Source: CALHVX01 sp964640725 (GTDB lineage: Bacteria > Pseudomonadota > Gammaproteobacteria > Pseudomonadales > Azotimanducaceae). From it: a stretch of 64,000 bases of DNA. The position numbers and the translations under genes were made by a program. Positions within the stretch are counted from its first letter, which is position 1. The number at the start of each line of letters is the position of its first letter. This document shows, in pieces, positions 25,892 through 35,587 of this stretch. The stretch spans positions 46,136 through 110,135 of the forward strand of contig CAZXIJ010000015.1 in the NCBI GenBank assembly GCA_964640725.1. Direction: 5' to 3'. The notes beneath the pieces were generated by a model. The model searched no databases and was not told the origin of the DNA. It saw only the letters and a list, made by a program, of their open reading frames with translations.

Positions 25892-28078
25892 CTAAAGATT
25901 GCCATAGCGAGCGCGGAGCCGGGACCGGATCACCTCGGCCAGGGAATTAAAGGCGAAGGTCAGCAGGAACAGAACCAGCGCGATCAGAAACAGCACGCGG
26001 TAGTGCGAACTGTCGACTTCGGCCTCGGGCAGCTCCACCGCGATGTTGGCGGCCAGGGTGCGCATGCCCTCGAACAGGTTCCAGTCCATGATCGGCGTGT
26101 TCCCGGTCGCCATCAGCACGATCATGGTTTCTCCCGCAGCACGGCCAAAACCGATAATGACCGCAGAGAACACGCCCGGGCTCGCGGTGGGCAAGATCAC
26201 CTGCAGGGCTGTTTGCCACTGACTCGCCCCGAGCGCCAGAGCGCCGTTGGCCAGATGCGCGGGCACGCCGTAGATCGCGTCTTCGGCGATGCTGTAAATC
26301 ACCGGAATGATCGCGAACCCCATGGCCACACCGACGACCAGCGCGTTGCGCTGATCGAATTCCAGGCCCAGCCAGTTTTCCAGCCAGGCCGCTGAGTTGC
26401 CCGCAAAGAGCGAGCGCTCCAGCACCGGCCCCAGCGTAAAGGCCCCGGCGGCAATCAGCGCGATGGGAGCGATGGTCAAGAGCCCATAGGAACCGCGCAG
26501 CGCATTCGCCCAGGGCGACGCCAACCATTGCCAGGCCACAGCGCAGAGCCCCAGGCCCAGCGGCAGCAGGACAAGCAGACTCAGCACGGATGACAGGTTC
26601 TGCTCAACGACCGGCGCCAGCCAGATACCCGCGACAAACCCCAGCACTACCGTCGGCAAGGCCGCCATGACTTCGATCGCTGGTTTGACGACTGCGCGTT
26701 GTGCGGCGCTCATAAAGCAGGCCGTGTAGAGCGCTCCCATCACGGCAATCGGCACCGCGAAGCACATCGCAAACAGCGCCGCTTTCAGGGTGCCAAACAT
26801 CAGGGGCGCAAGGGACAGCTTCGGCTCAAAATCGTCATCGGCGGCGGAGGACTGCCAGCTCTGCACCGGCTCGGGATAGCCCTCATACCAGATCGCCGCC
26901 CACAGCGCGTCGAAGCTGACCTCGGGGTGCCGGTTGTGCAGAGCCACCAGGGTCAGACGGCCCCCGGGCTCGATGCTGGCCAGATGTCCTGCCCGGGGGC
27001 TCAGGGCCAGCGCCTCGCGGCGGGTCGCCAGCCCGGCCACCTGCCGGGGGTCCGTGAGCCACTGGCCCGTGGTGGCATGGCCGAGGCGCAGCCCACCCTG
27101 TGCATCGATGGCAAGGAAACCCTTGCGCCGGGATTCGCTGATCAAGGTCGCCAGCGGCGTGTCGCTTCGAAACTGTCGCACCCTGGCGAGCCGAGCGCGC
27201 GAAGGGCCAGGTTGCAGAAAGCGCTGCTCAATCACGCCGTCAGAGCGCGCGAGCAGCATCGACGCGCGTCCTGACAGGAACTCGACGGCCTGCAACGACA
27301 CGCCCGCTGGCAACGCCAGATCGAAGTCCTGCCGGACCGGCTGGCCGAACCGGCCCAGATCGAAATGCGTCACAGCGCTGTCCGGGCCCAGGACCCACAA
27401 GCTTCGACCCCGGGGGCCCAGGCGAACCCAGGTCTTGCCCGGCGCCAGCGCTATCGCAACCTGCTCCGGCGCTTCCAGGGGAAAGCGGGCTTCGGCGCCT
27501 CGATAGCGAAGCAATCGCAGACCAGCCGCATGGAGTTGCGCGACGAACAGTTCGTCGCCTTCCAGGGCGACATCCAGATCAAGCAGCCCCGGAGCCAGAG
27601 GCACTGCCGCATCGCGAAAACGGGACCGCCAGCGCGGCGCTGCGCCCGCTCGGTCCTCCAGGCCGCCAAAACGCACCCGGTTATCGGCCTGCCTCAGCGC
27701 AAACAGCGACGCATCGCCGGCGACGGGCTGCGCGCCGAGAACTTGATCAAGACGCACGTCAGACCGCTGCTGCGCGCCGTCGCTCACGCGGATTGTATCG
27801 ATGCTGCCCGCTGCGGTAATCCGAACAAGATGCTCGCCGCTGCCGTCAAATGCCAGCATGCGCGACGTGCCGGCGCTGACCTGAAACTGCTGGGCAGCGC
27901 CGATAGACGCTGGCTCGAATAGCGGCCAGACAACGCTCAGGAGATAACCGAAGAGCACGACGACGGAGCCCACAACGCCGACGCCACCCAGAGTCACAAG
28001 GTGTCGGGTCATGCGATCGACCCAGCGCCGCCGGGCGGACAGGCCGGCGGCCAGGGCCCGATGTCGAGTGCCGCTCAC
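25892..28078 (-). CDS. pstC: Phosphate ABC transporter permease PstC (long form)
   Basis: 728 residues with a GTG start that overlaps the pstS stop (GTGA). An N-terminal membrane segment (about residues 33-55) is followed by a large periplasmic domain of ~350 residues with repeated beta-type segments, then six C-terminal membrane helices with LVGVAMGFAIIPVIYSIAEDA-type permease motifs and the EAA loop GALALGASQWQTALQVILPTA. It forms the phosphate channel with PstA. The length is typical of the long gammaproteobacterial form. Confidence 0.95.
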   Translation of the reverse strand: MSGTRHRALAAGLSARRRWVDRMTRHLVTLGGVGVVGSVVVLFGYLLSVVWPLFEPASIGAAQQFQVSAGTSRMLAFDGSGEHLVRITAAGSIDTIRVSDGAQQRSDVRLDQVLGAQPVAGDASLFALRQADNRVRFGGLEDRAGAAPRWRSRFRDAAVPLAPGLLDLDVALEGDELFVAQLHAAGLRLLRYRGAEARFPLEAPEQVAIALAPGKTWVRLGPRGRSLWVLGPDSAVTHFDLGRFGQPVRQDFDLALPAGVSLQAVEFLSGRASMLLARSDGVIEQRFLQPGPSRARLARVRQFRSDTPLATLISESRRKGFLAIDAQGGLRLGHATTGQWLTDPRQVAGLATRREALALSPRAGHLASIEPGGRLTLVALHNRHPEVSFDALWAAIWYEGYPEPVQSWQSSAADDDFEPKLSLAPLMFGTLKAALFAMCFAVPIAVMGALYTACFMSAAQRAVVKPAIEVMAALPTVVLGFVAGIWLAPVVEQNLSSVLSLLVLLPLGLGLCAVAWQWLASPWANALRGSYGLLTIAPIALIAAGAFTLGPVLERSLFAGNSAAWLENWLGLEFDQRNALVVGVAMGFAIIPVIYSIAEDAIYGVPAHLANGALALGASQWQTALQVILPTASPGVFSAVIIGFGRAAGETMIVLMATGNTPIMDWNLFEGMRTLAANIAVELPEAEVDSSHYRVLFLIALVLFLLTFAFNSLAEVIRSRLRARYGNL

Positions 28079-29103
28079 GATTCGAGCCGGGCTCGTTCGC
28101 GGCGCGCCCGGGCACCTGGCAGAGACACAAAGCCATCACGCGCGACCACCGCTTGCCCTTCCCGGGACAGGACAAAGCGCATGAACTCCAGGGTGAGCGG
28201 TGACAGCGCTTTGCCCGGTGCCTTGTTCAGGTAGATGTAGAGCGGACGCGCCAGCGGGTAGTCACCGTTCGCCACCGTCTCCCGGGTGGCCAGTACTGGC
28301 CGGCTGCCCGGCAGAGCCGCCAGCGGCAACGCTCGCACGCCTGAGGTCTGAAAACCGATACCGCTGTAGCCGATGCCGTTGAGCGCGCTGGCGACGCCCT
28401 GAACCACCGAAGCGGAACCCGGCTGCTCGTTGACTCGATCCCGCACATCCCCCCCGCACAGCGCAACGCTCTTGAAATAGCCGTAGGTACCGGACACCGA
28501 ATTGCGCCCGAAGCGTTGAATCGGCCGCCGGTGCCAGCTGCCAGCCAGGCCGAGATCGCCCCAGTACCGCACCGGCTTCGCGCGGCCGCAGCGCCGGGTA
28601 TTGGAGTAGATCGCGTCGATGTCCTGCAGTGACAAGGCAGCCAACGGATTGTCTTTGTGAACGTAAATCGCCAAAGCATCGATCGCCACCCGCACCGGCA
28701 ACGGCGCGTATCCGTGGCGCCGCCGGAACGCCTCGACCTCGTTGTCTTTCATGCGCCGACTCATGGGGCCCAGATCCACCGCGCCTTCGCTGAGCGCCGG
28801 CGGCGCCGTGCTGGAGCCTGCAGCCTGCACCTGCATGGCGACACCCGGATAGCGCGCCTGAAAAGCCTCCGCCCAGAGCGTCATCAGATTCGCGAGCGTA
28901 TCGCTGCCGGCGCTGGTCAGCTGTCCGGCGATACTGGCCTGGGGCAAATACATCGGCAGCGACGCGTCTTCAGTTGCGACCGGGCCTGGCCGCACATCAG
29001 CGGTGCCGGCGGCCCCTGGCAATCCGCTCCCGTCTCTGGCTGGCAGCGTCTCTTCACAGCCGCCCAGCAAGACACAGACGAGCCACAGCGCCGACACTTT
29101 CAC
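28075..29103 (-). CDS. pstS: Phosphate-binding protein PstS (lipoprotein)
   Basis: 342 residues from a GTG at 29103, 13 bp after the phoR stop; earlier in-frame starts lie inside phoR. Signal KVSALWLVCVLLGGCEE has a lipobox, so the protein is membrane-anchored. Phosphate-site motifs are SAGSDTLANLM, GSSTAPPALSEGAVDLGPMSR and RNSVSGTYGYFK. It is the periplasmic binding component of the Pst system. The variant SRR/RRMKD pattern and the lipoprotein form differ from E. coli PstS, but position before pstC settles the assignment. Confidence 0.92.
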   Translation of the reverse strand: MKVSALWLVCVLLGGCEETLPARDGSGLPGAAGTADVRPGPVATEDASLPMYLPQASIAGQLTSAGSDTLANLMTLWAEAFQARYPGVAMQVQAAGSSTAPPALSEGAVDLGPMSRRMKDNEVEAFRRRHGYAPLPVRVAIDALAIYVHKDNPLAALSLQDIDAIYSNTRRCGRAKPVRYWGDLGLAGSWHRRPIQRFGRNSVSGTYGYFKSVALCGGDVRDRVNEQPGSASVVQGVASALNGIGYSGIGFQTSGVRALPLAALPGSRPVLATRETVANGDYPLARPLYIYLNKAPGKALSPLTLEFMRFVLSREGQAVVARDGFVSLPGARARRERARLES

Positions 29104-29116
29104 CGCCAGTGCCCCG

Positions 29117-30421
29117 TCAAAGCGCCGCAAGCGCAGACCGTTCCAGGTGCGACTCTTCAAACACACAGGAAAAATTGCTGCCCTCCCCCATCACACTGCT
29201 GACCGCCAGCTCCGTGCCATGACGACGCAGCACGTGTTTGACGATCGCCAGGCCGAGACCGGTGCCGCCTCGCACCCGCGCACTGCCCAGATCGACCCGG
29301 TAAAAGCGTTCCGTGAGCCGGGCAATGTGTTCCTGCGCAATGCCGACGCCATCGTCCTGCACCGAAAAGCGCGCACCTTCTTCGCAGTCTTCCCAGGCAA
29401 CGCGAATTTTGCCGCCGCCAGGGCTGTATCGGAGCGCGTTGGTCACAAGGTTGGAAAACGCGCTGTAGAGCTCGCTCTCTTTGCCGATCACCCGGGCGTC
29501 GCTGTGGACCTCGATCTGCAGCTCGTGGTCCGCATGCGCCAGGGCGCCAACGTCATTCGCGATCTGCCGCAACAGATCGGTCACGCTCACCAGATCCAGG
29601 TCCGCCCCTGTCGGCACCGGCGCCGACTCCAGCCGGGTGAGCAGCAGCAGGTCCTGCACCAGCGCCTGCATGCGCGTCGTTGGCGAGCGCAGGCGCGCCA
29701 CCAGTTCCCGCAGGCTGTCGGCGTCCAGCGATTCCTCGTCCATGGCCTCCAGGTAGCCGACAATCACCGTCAGCGGCGAGCGCAGCTCATGCGACACGTT
29801 GGCGATAAAGTCCTGGCGCATGCTGAGCAGGCGATTGAGCTCGGTCACGTCGCGAACCAGGAGCACCTCGCGATCGTCCGGCGCGTGATACAGCCGCAGT
29901 TCCAGCTGCTGGCGCGGCTCGAAGGGCGACGGCAACTCGATCGTGTTCTCGGGAAACTGGCCCTTGAGCAGTTCGGTCACTTCCGGGTGCCGGATCAGGC
30001 TCGAGATCGGCTGCCCAAGATCCGTATCTGACAAGCGCAGCAACAGCCGGGCAGAAGCATTCAGCTGCACGATCTCGCCCGCCTCGTTCAGCACCACCGC
30101 GCCATCCGGCAGCGCTTCGGTCACCAGCTGCAGGCTGCGCAGCTGCTCGAGCATCGACTTGCTGCGCCGCCGCTCGCGGTTGAGGCCTTTGTAGATGCGT
30201 GTCGTCGCCCGGTCCCAGACCGGATCGCGATGATTGGGACGCTGTAAGGGGCGTTGCGACCAGCGCACGAACTCCCCCGCTTCCAGCACGAAGACGCCAA
30301 AGAACAGGCTCATGCCGGCAAACAGCCCCCAGCCAACGGCGTCCAGCGCAGCACCCAGCAGACCGCCAGCCGCGAGCAGGGCCGCACCGATCAGGAGCAT
30401 TCGCTTCGAGAGGCTGGGCAA
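29117..30421 (-). CDS. phoR: Phosphate regulon sensor histidine kinase PhoR
   Basis: 434 residues: two N-terminal membrane segments (residues ~8-48), a charged linker, PAS domain (~95-200), HisKA with DFIANVSHELRSPLTVIVGYL (phospho-acceptor His near 235), and HATPase with NLVTNALRYSPGGG, DDGVGI and GGTGLGLAIVKHVLRRHG. PhoR autophosphorylates when phosphate is low and normally phosphorylates PhoB, whose gene is not adjacent here. The TTG at 30421 has an AGGA site; ATG at 30400 is the alternative start. Confidence 0.95.
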   Translation of the reverse strand: MPSLSKRMLLIGAALLAAGGLLGAALDAVGWGLFAGMSLFFGVFVLEAGEFVRWSQRPLQRPNHRDPVWDRATTRIYKGLNRERRRSKSMLEQLRSLQLVTEALPDGAVVLNEAGEIVQLNASARLLLRLSDTDLGQPISSLIRHPEVTELLKGQFPENTIELPSPFEPRQQLELRLYHAPDDREVLLVRDVTELNRLLSMRQDFIANVSHELRSPLTVIVGYLEAMDEESLDADSLRELVARLRSPTTRMQALVQDLLLLTRLESAPVPTGADLDLVSVTDLLRQIANDVGALAHADHELQIEVHSDARVIGKESELYSAFSNLVTNALRYSPGGGKIRVAWEDCEEGARFSVQDDGVGIAQEHIARLTERFYRVDLGSARVRGGTGLGLAIVKHVLRRHGTELAVSSVMGEGSNFSCVFEESHLERSALAAL

Positions 30422-30558
30422 AAGGTCGTCCTGCGTCAGGGTGAAAGGGGAATGCAGGCAACCGTTACGACCTGCCGCCGAGCTATCCTAAGGCATTGCC
30501 CGGGGGCTTCCAAAGCCGCAGCGAGGCAGGCGCCGCAGCGAACCGGCGGCCGGGATAC

Positions 30559-31518
30559 TCAAAAGCGATCCACCAGGTTCTCGACCAGCGCTGCCGCCAC
30601 CCAGGCAAGCGGCGCGATGACCACGTAGGCCACGATTCGCGTAATGAGCCGGGTGTTCAGCGGCCAGTTCGGCACGCTGGCAATGCGATCACGATGCGAC
30701 AACAGCGACTCCAGCTGCACCGAATCGCTCTGATCCGCGGCCGCGATCTCGGCTCGCAGGGTTTCAAGCCTGGCGGCCTTGGCATCCATGATCCGGCGGT
30801 GAACGCCCAGCAACGGGAGCAAAAAGCACGCGAGCCCCGCGGAAAGGGCCAGAACCATGCCAGCCAGATAGTTCTCCGTCCGAAACTGCGCGTCCAGAGA
30901 CTGCAGAGGCATGAACGCAGCCGCGCCGGCAATGACCAGCACATCGACCGTCGCCAGGCGCCCTAGGGGCTGGAGGGGCGCAAGGTCGTGCACGTTGACC
31001 GGCAGGCTGGCACCGAGCCGGGACACGCTGCGACTCACCGGCAATCGCCAGGCCAGAATCAGCACGGCACAGGTCCAGAGCAGGCAGTTGCCCAGTACAA
31101 AGGCCAGATCAAAGGGCGGTATCGCGCCCTCTTCGCGCACGAGGTCCAGCACGTAGTTGTTCTGGCTGAGCCCAAACAGCGCGCCGACAGCGCCGACGAC
31201 CAGGGCTGTCCCGGGCAGCCGGTTCAAGCGCGCCTGGACCTCAGCAACTCGATCAACCGGCGCAATCGGGCGCAGCTCATCGAGCAGCCAGCAGGTTCGT
31301 CGATACTGCAGCATGGCCATGGCCAGCAGGTAAGAAGGCATGAGGACGAACATCATGCTGGTACCGATCACCTGCCGGGCCGGCAAGAGATCGCGGATAT
31401 GATCGCCGCCGAATTGCGCGGCCAGCAGAAACCCGCTGGCCAGCACCAGCCCGCACAGCGTTGGCCAAAGAAACACCGGCGCTCGCTGCCCCAGGCGTAT
31501 CAGGGTATCCAGCTTCAC
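30559..31518 (-). CDS. Hypothetical multipass membrane protein
   Basis: 319 residues with hydrophobic segments at about 15-35, 52-70, 103-122, 138-157, 190-205, 215-235 and a C-terminal one at ~292-312; a cytosolic stretch (VHRRIMDAKAARLETLRAEI) has coiled-coil character. It contains no motif I recognise. It lies directly upstream of phoR (137-bp gap) on the same strand, in the place where phoB is commonly found, and 12 bp downstream of an SDR. GTG start with a weak ribosome site. Function unknown. Confidence 0.75.
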   Translation of the reverse strand: MKLDTLIRLGQRAPVFLWPTLCGLVLASGFLLAAQFGGDHIRDLLPARQVIGTSMMFVLMPSYLLAMAMLQYRRTCWLLDELRPIAPVDRVAEVQARLNRLPGTALVVGAVGALFGLSQNNYVLDLVREEGAIPPFDLAFVLGNCLLWTCAVLILAWRLPVSRSVSRLGASLPVNVHDLAPLQPLGRLATVDVLVIAGAAAFMPLQSLDAQFRTENYLAGMVLALSAGLACFLLPLLGVHRRIMDAKAARLETLRAEIAAADQSDSVQLESLLSHRDRIASVPNWPLNTRLITRIVAYVVIAPLAWVAAALVENLVDRF

Positions 31519-31530
31519 CGACCGGCAGCG

Positions 31531-32364
31531 CTAGAGAATGAACCCGTCACCGCTGGCGCGGACTGTGATGTCGCCCACCGAAACGCCCCAGGGCTGGTTG
31601 AGCACATACACCACCTGCTCTGCGAGCTGCTCCGGGGCCAGCATGGCGTACTCGATCGCGTCAGCGTCCAGATAGGCTGGATCGGTATCCCCGGTTTGCA
31701 GCCCTGCCATCAGCTGGCCGTATGCTGCAGCGTTCTGGCCCAGAATCCCGACCACTGCGGCGTCGTTGACGATGCCCTGGGCCAGGCCCGTGGCTGGTAC
31801 CCCGGTCGGCTTGACTGTGGTGACTTTGATCCGCCCCTGGGTTTCGACGCGCATGGACTCGCTGAGGAAGTTCACAGCAGCCTTGCTGGCGCCGTACACA
31901 CCGGCGCCGACCACCGGAAAATTGCCGTAGATCGAGCTCAGATTCACCACGTGCCCGCGACCTGCTGCCATCATGGGCTCGTAAGCGGCGATCATGCCGT
32001 GCAGCACGCCCTTGATATTGATGTCGATGCAGCGGCTCCAGGCTTCCAGTGCTTGCTCGTGATCGCTGAAGAACGCCAGCGGCATCACGCCCGCGTTGTT
32101 GACCCAGCAGTCGAGGGTGCCGAAACGGGACACCGCTGCTGTCGCGACCGCCTGCATGGACGCCGCGCTGGTCACATCGCCAACCATACCGACCGCCGCA
32201 GCGCCATCCGCCGCCAGGGCTTCCGCCAGCGCGATCGCGCCAGCCTCATCAATATCTGTCGCGACAATGCGCGCGCCCAGGCCGGCCGCCTGCCGGGCGA
32301 TGTGTTGACCGAACCCCCCGGCCGCGCCGGTAATCACGATGACCTTGTCAGAGATCGGCGTCAT
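31531..32364 (-). CDS. Short-chain dehydrogenase/reductase
   Basis: 277-residue classical SDR: TGAAGGFGQHIA, ATDIDEAGAIALAE (Asp after the second strand, NAD-type), WVNNAGVMPL, VNLSSIYGNFPVVG (Ser), YGASKAAVNFLSESM (Tyr/Lys) and VKPTGVPATGL. The start overlaps the stop of the upstream SDR (ATGA), giving a coupled SDR pair, probably for successive steps on one acyl-CoA or terpenoid substrate. Confidence 0.9.
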   Translation of the reverse strand: MTPISDKVIVITGAAGGFGQHIARQAAGLGARIVATDIDEAGAIALAEALAADGAAAVGMVGDVTSAASMQAVATAAVSRFGTLDCWVNNAGVMPLAFFSDHEQALEAWSRCIDINIKGVLHGMIAAYEPMMAAGRGHVVNLSSIYGNFPVVGAGVYGASKAAVNFLSESMRVETQGRIKVTTVKPTGVPATGLAQGIVNDAAVVGILGQNAAAYGQLMAGLQTGDTDPAYLDADAIEYAMLAPEQLAEQVVYVLNQPWGVSVGDITVRASGDGFIL

Positions 32365-33263
32365 GGCCCGGCTTCCTGTTTGGCGAGCTGCTTGTTGCGC
32401 CAGGTCCAGCCCTCTGTGGCCGCGCTCATGTCCAGCAGTTCCTCCCGCCGTGCCAGCAGAGACTCGAAATCTGCGCCTGAGCCGAGCTCGATGTCTTTGT
32501 TGTTAAACACCGCAATGGTGGAGAACCGGCCGTTGCCGGCCTGAATGATCTTGCCGGTTGGCGCATCGTCCGTGCACATCAGCAGCACGGCTGGTGTCAC
32601 CAGTCGCGGGTGCCGCTCGGGATCGGGATTGTCGAGGTCTTCTTCACGCCCGGGAATCGTGTTGATCAGGCGAGTCGCGGCCGCTGGGGACAGCGTATTG
32701 ACGCGGACGTTCTTTGCCGCGCCCTCGACCGCCAGCACGTTCATCAGGCCCAGCATGCCCGTCTTGGCGGCGCCGTAGTTTGCCTGGCCGAAGTTGCCGA
32801 AGATGCCAGACACGGAGCTGGTGAACACGACACGACCGTACTGCTGTTCGATCATGTGCGGCCATGCCGCGTGGGTGACGTATGCGGTGCCGTTCAGATG
32901 GACATCCATCACCAGGTCCCAGTCATCCAGGGGCATCTTCTTGAAGGACTTGTCGCGCAAGATTCCCGCGTTGTTCACCAGAATATCGATGCGCCCAAAG
33001 GCCGACAGGGCATCGTCGACGATGGACCGGGCACCCTCCCGAGTTGCCACCGAAGCCTTGTTGGCAACGGCGGTGCCGCCGGCAGCGACGATCTCCGCCA
33101 CCACGTGATCCGCAGCATCGCCAGCCCCGGTACCGTCTCCGGCACCGCCCAGATCGTTCACCAGCACCCGCGCGCCGCGACGCGCAAATTCCAGCGCATG
33201 GGCTTTGCCCAAACCGCCGCCAGCGCCAGTGATCAGGACGCTCTTGCCTTCAAATTCGCTCAC
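32361..33263 (-). CDS. SDR of the multifunctional-enzyme-2 / HSD17B4 type (3-hydroxyacyl-CoA dehydrogenase-like)
   Basis: 300 residues from the GTG at 33263, chosen for the excellent ribosome site GAGGAGGG; a longer open frame upstream overlaps the divergent FAD-protein gene. It shows TGAGGGLGKAHALEFARRGARVLVNDLGG, the characteristic MFE-2 opening, then VNNAGILRDKSF, FTSSVSGIFGNFGQANYGAAK (Ser-Tyr-Lys) and LSPAAATRL. Relatives oxidise (3R)-hydroxyacyl-CoAs in peroxisomal-type beta-oxidation and steroid side-chain degradation. It is the first gene of the SDR pair. Confidence 0.9.
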   Translation of the reverse strand: MSEFEGKSVLITGAGGGLGKAHALEFARRGARVLVNDLGGAGDGTGAGDAADHVVAEIVAAGGTAVANKASVATREGARSIVDDALSAFGRIDILVNNAGILRDKSFKKMPLDDWDLVMDVHLNGTAYVTHAAWPHMIEQQYGRVVFTSSVSGIFGNFGQANYGAAKTGMLGLMNVLAVEGAAKNVRVNTLSPAAATRLINTIPGREEDLDNPDPERHPRLVTPAVLLMCTDDAPTGKIIQAGNGRFSTIAVFNNKDIELGSGADFESLLARREELLDMSAATEGWTWRNKQLAKQEAGP

Positions 33264-33305
33264 CGCCAGCCCTCCTCGATCGACCCCGGATGCTACCATG
33301 GCCCC

Positions 33306-34328
33306 ATGAGCGAGGCCGCGACCGAAAAGACCAGCCCCCAGACCAAAACAGCCGCCAGCAGGGGCCCGGTGGCCATCATCGGCGCCGGGCCGGCCGGCCT
33401 GTATCTGGGGCGGTCCCTGGCCAACGCGGGCATCGGCGTGCAGCTGTTCGAGAAGAGCGGCGACGTCAGCGGGCGCCTCGCCACGCGCGGCCGCGACGGC
33501 CATCGCTGGAATCACGGCGCCGCCGCTGCGGACGTGTCCAGCGCAGCGCTCGCGGCGCTGCCGTTGCCGCAGCTGCAGTCGATTGCCGCAGGGCACAGCC
33601 AGACACGGTGGCAGGCAGAGCCCTGCATCGCCGACCTGCTGCGGCCGCTGGCTCGGGGCCTGCCAATCCGTTTCCGCCAGCAGGTGACGGCTCTTGCCCG
33701 AGGCCAAGACGACCTCTGGAGCCTGTCCTGTGCAGGTCCCCGGGGCAGCGGGCAAGTCAGCGGTTTCAGCGCCGTGCTGTGCGCTTTGCCCGCCCCCCAG
33801 CTGCAGGCGCTCATGCAAGCCAGCGAGCTGACCTTGCCCGCAGCAGTTGCCGACGCGTCTTACGAGCCGCAGTGGACCTTGCTGCTAGCCTTGCAGGCAC
33901 CGGCATCCCGGAGCGCCCTGCCCCTTCCAACGGAGCTGGCCATCCTGCGCACCGGCTTGCCGGAGCCGCAGGACGCCAGCAGCCACTGGATCGCCCAGGC
34001 CACCGGTGCCTGGTCCACCGCTCAGCTGGAGCTTTCGCCAGACCAGGCGGCGAGCAAGCTGACGCAGTTGGCCCTGCCACTGCTCGCCGGCAGTGCCTCC
34101 CAGGCCCCACAGCTGGCGATCGCAAAGGCACATAGATGGCGCTACAGCCGCGTTGCGACCGCAGCTGCCGCTGGCCCGCGATGGATCTCGAAGCTGCGCT
34201 TTGGCTTCGCCGGCGACTGGTGTCTCGGCCCCACCGTCGGCGATGCGCTGTTAAGTGCGCAGCAGCTGGCCCAGAATCTGATCACCGAATTTCAAACTGA
34301 GCGCACCGCGCAAGGAATCCCCGCATGA
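33306..34328 (+). CDS. FAD-dependent oxidoreductase (renalase/NAD(P)-binding Rossmann type)
   Basis: 340 residues: PVAIIGAGPAGLYLGRSLANAG (FAD dinucleotide motif near residue 22), followed by VQLFEKSGDVSGRLATRG, which matches the renalase/amine-oxidase-like GRxxTR(R) motif, and C-terminal LRFGFAGDWCLGPTVGDALLSAQQLA, which closes the FAD site. Renalase-like enzymes oxidise isomeric dihydronicotinamides. The stop overlaps the acyl-CoA dehydrogenase start (ATGA). Divergent from the SDR pair with 42 bp between starts. Confidence 0.85.
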   Translation: MSEAATEKTSPQTKTAASRGPVAIIGAGPAGLYLGRSLANAGIGVQLFEKSGDVSGRLATRGRDGHRWNHGAAAADVSSAALAALPLPQLQSIAAGHSQTRWQAEPCIADLLRPLARGLPIRFRQQVTALARGQDDLWSLSCAGPRGSGQVSGFSAVLCALPAPQLQALMQASELTLPAAVADASYEPQWTLLLALQAPASRSALPLPTELAILRTGLPEPQDASSHWIAQATGAWSTAQLELSPDQAASKLTQLALPLLAGSASQAPQLAIAKAHRWRYSRVATAAAAGPRWISKLRFGFAGDWCLGPTVGDALLSAQQLAQNLITEFQTERTAQGIPA

Positions 34329-35587
34329 ATATGAGTAGCTCACCAGACCTCGAGGCCGACCTCTTCAATCTGGCGATGTCGGCCGAGGCCCAGCCGCTGA
34401 TGGATGCGGTCAAAAAACACATCGAAGACCACGTTGCGCCGATCACCGAAGAATTCTTCGCCCTCGACAAGGAAAAGACCGACCGCTGGTCCTGGCACCC
34501 GCGCCAGCTGGAGTTGCTCGAAGGCGCAAAGAACAAGGCCAAGGAGTCCGGTCTGTGGAACTTCTTTCTGCCAGAGTCGGAAATCGGCCAGGGCCTGACC
34601 AACCTGGACTACGCCTACATCGCAGTGGAGCTGGGCAAGTACGCCCTGTCCTCGGAAACCCTGAACTGCAGCGCGCCGGACACCGGCAATATGGAAGTGC
34701 TGGAGCGCGTGGGCACGCCGGCGCAAAAGGAACAGTGGCTGAAGCCGCTGCTGAACGGCGACATCCGCTCTGCCTATGCCATGACCGAACCCGGCTTGCC
34801 GTCCTCAGATGCCAAGAACATCAGCACCAGCGCGGTCCTTGAAGGCGACGAGTGGGTCATCAACGGCGAGAAGTTCTACATCTCTGGCGCCGGCGACCCC
34901 CGCTGCAAGATCATGATCACCATGGTGCGGACCAGTCCGGATGCTGCGCCCAGCAAACAGCAGTCGCAGATCCTCGTCCCCATCGACACGCCCGGAGTCG
35001 AGATTCTGGAAGGCATGCAGGTCTTCGGTCACGACCACGCGCCGCGCGGCCACATGCACATCCGCTTCAAGGACGTGCGGGTGCCCAAGGACAACATTCT
35101 GCTGGGCGAAGGCCGCGGCTTTGAGATTTCCCAGGTGCGCCTGGGCCCGGGGCGCATTCACCACTGCATGCGTTCCATCGGCAAAGCAGAGCGGGCCCTT
35201 GAGCTGATGGTCAAGCGCTCCGCGACCCGAGAGGCGTTCGGCAAGCCGATCGCCAAGCTGGGCAAGAACCTGGAAGTCATCTCCCGTGCCCGTATCGACA
35301 TCAACGCCATGAAGCTGGCGGTGCTGCAAGCGGCCAAGGCCATGGATGTGCTGGGCAACAAGGAAGCGCGCGTCTACGTCAGCGCGGTCAAGGCCATGGT
35401 CCCGGAAACGGTGTGCCGCATCATCGACGAGGCGATTCAGATGCACGGCGCCGCCGGCATCTCGCAGTGGACGCCATTGGCGGACATGTACACAGACATG
35501 CGCCACCTGCGTTTCGCAGACGGCCCGGACGAGGTCCATCACATGGTCGTCGGCCGTGCCGAGATCCAGAAGTACGACCTCTGGTAG
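34325..35587 (+). CDS. Acyl-CoA dehydrogenase family protein (ACAD10/11-like)
   Basis: 420 residues: LNCSAPDTGNMEVLERVG, SAYAMTEPGLPSSDAKNI (FAD contact), NGEKFYISGAGDPRCKI, GRGFEISQVRLGPGRIHHCMRSIGKAERAL and MHGAAGISQWTPLADMYTDMRHLRFADGPDEVHH. It oxidises an acyl-CoA of unknown chain type and hands electrons to ETF. It is translationally coupled to the FAD protein. It closely resembles the enzyme at 17472 across the whole length. It ends immediately before the tandem repeat and the assembly gap. Confidence 0.92.
   Translation: MNMSSSPDLEADLFNLAMSAEAQPLMDAVKKHIEDHVAPITEEFFALDKEKTDRWSWHPRQLELLEGAKNKAKESGLWNFFLPESEIGQGLTNLDYAYIAVELGKYALSSETLNCSAPDTGNMEVLERVGTPAQKEQWLKPLLNGDIRSAYAMTEPGLPSSDAKNISTSAVLEGDEWVINGEKFYISGAGDPRCKIMITMVRTSPDAAPSKQQSQILVPIDTPGVEILEGMQVFGHDHAPRGHMHIRFKDVRVPKDNILLGEGRGFEISQVRLGPGRIHHCMRSIGKAERALELMVKRSATREAFGKPIAKLGKNLEVISRARIDINAMKLAVLQAAKAMDVLGNKEARVYVSAVKAMVPETVCRIIDEAIQMHGAAGISQWTPLADMYTDMRHLRFADGPDEVHHMVVGRAEIQKYDLW

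Noticed and set aside
30422..30558. Pho box upstream of phoR
   Set aside because: No pair of CTGTCAT-like half-sites at 11-bp spacing was found; only weak partial matches.
30988..32544. 518-codon open frame opposite the membrane protein and SDR genes
   Set aside because: Low-complexity, His/Arg/Gln-rich shadow frame; real genes on the minus strand have motifs and ribosome sites.
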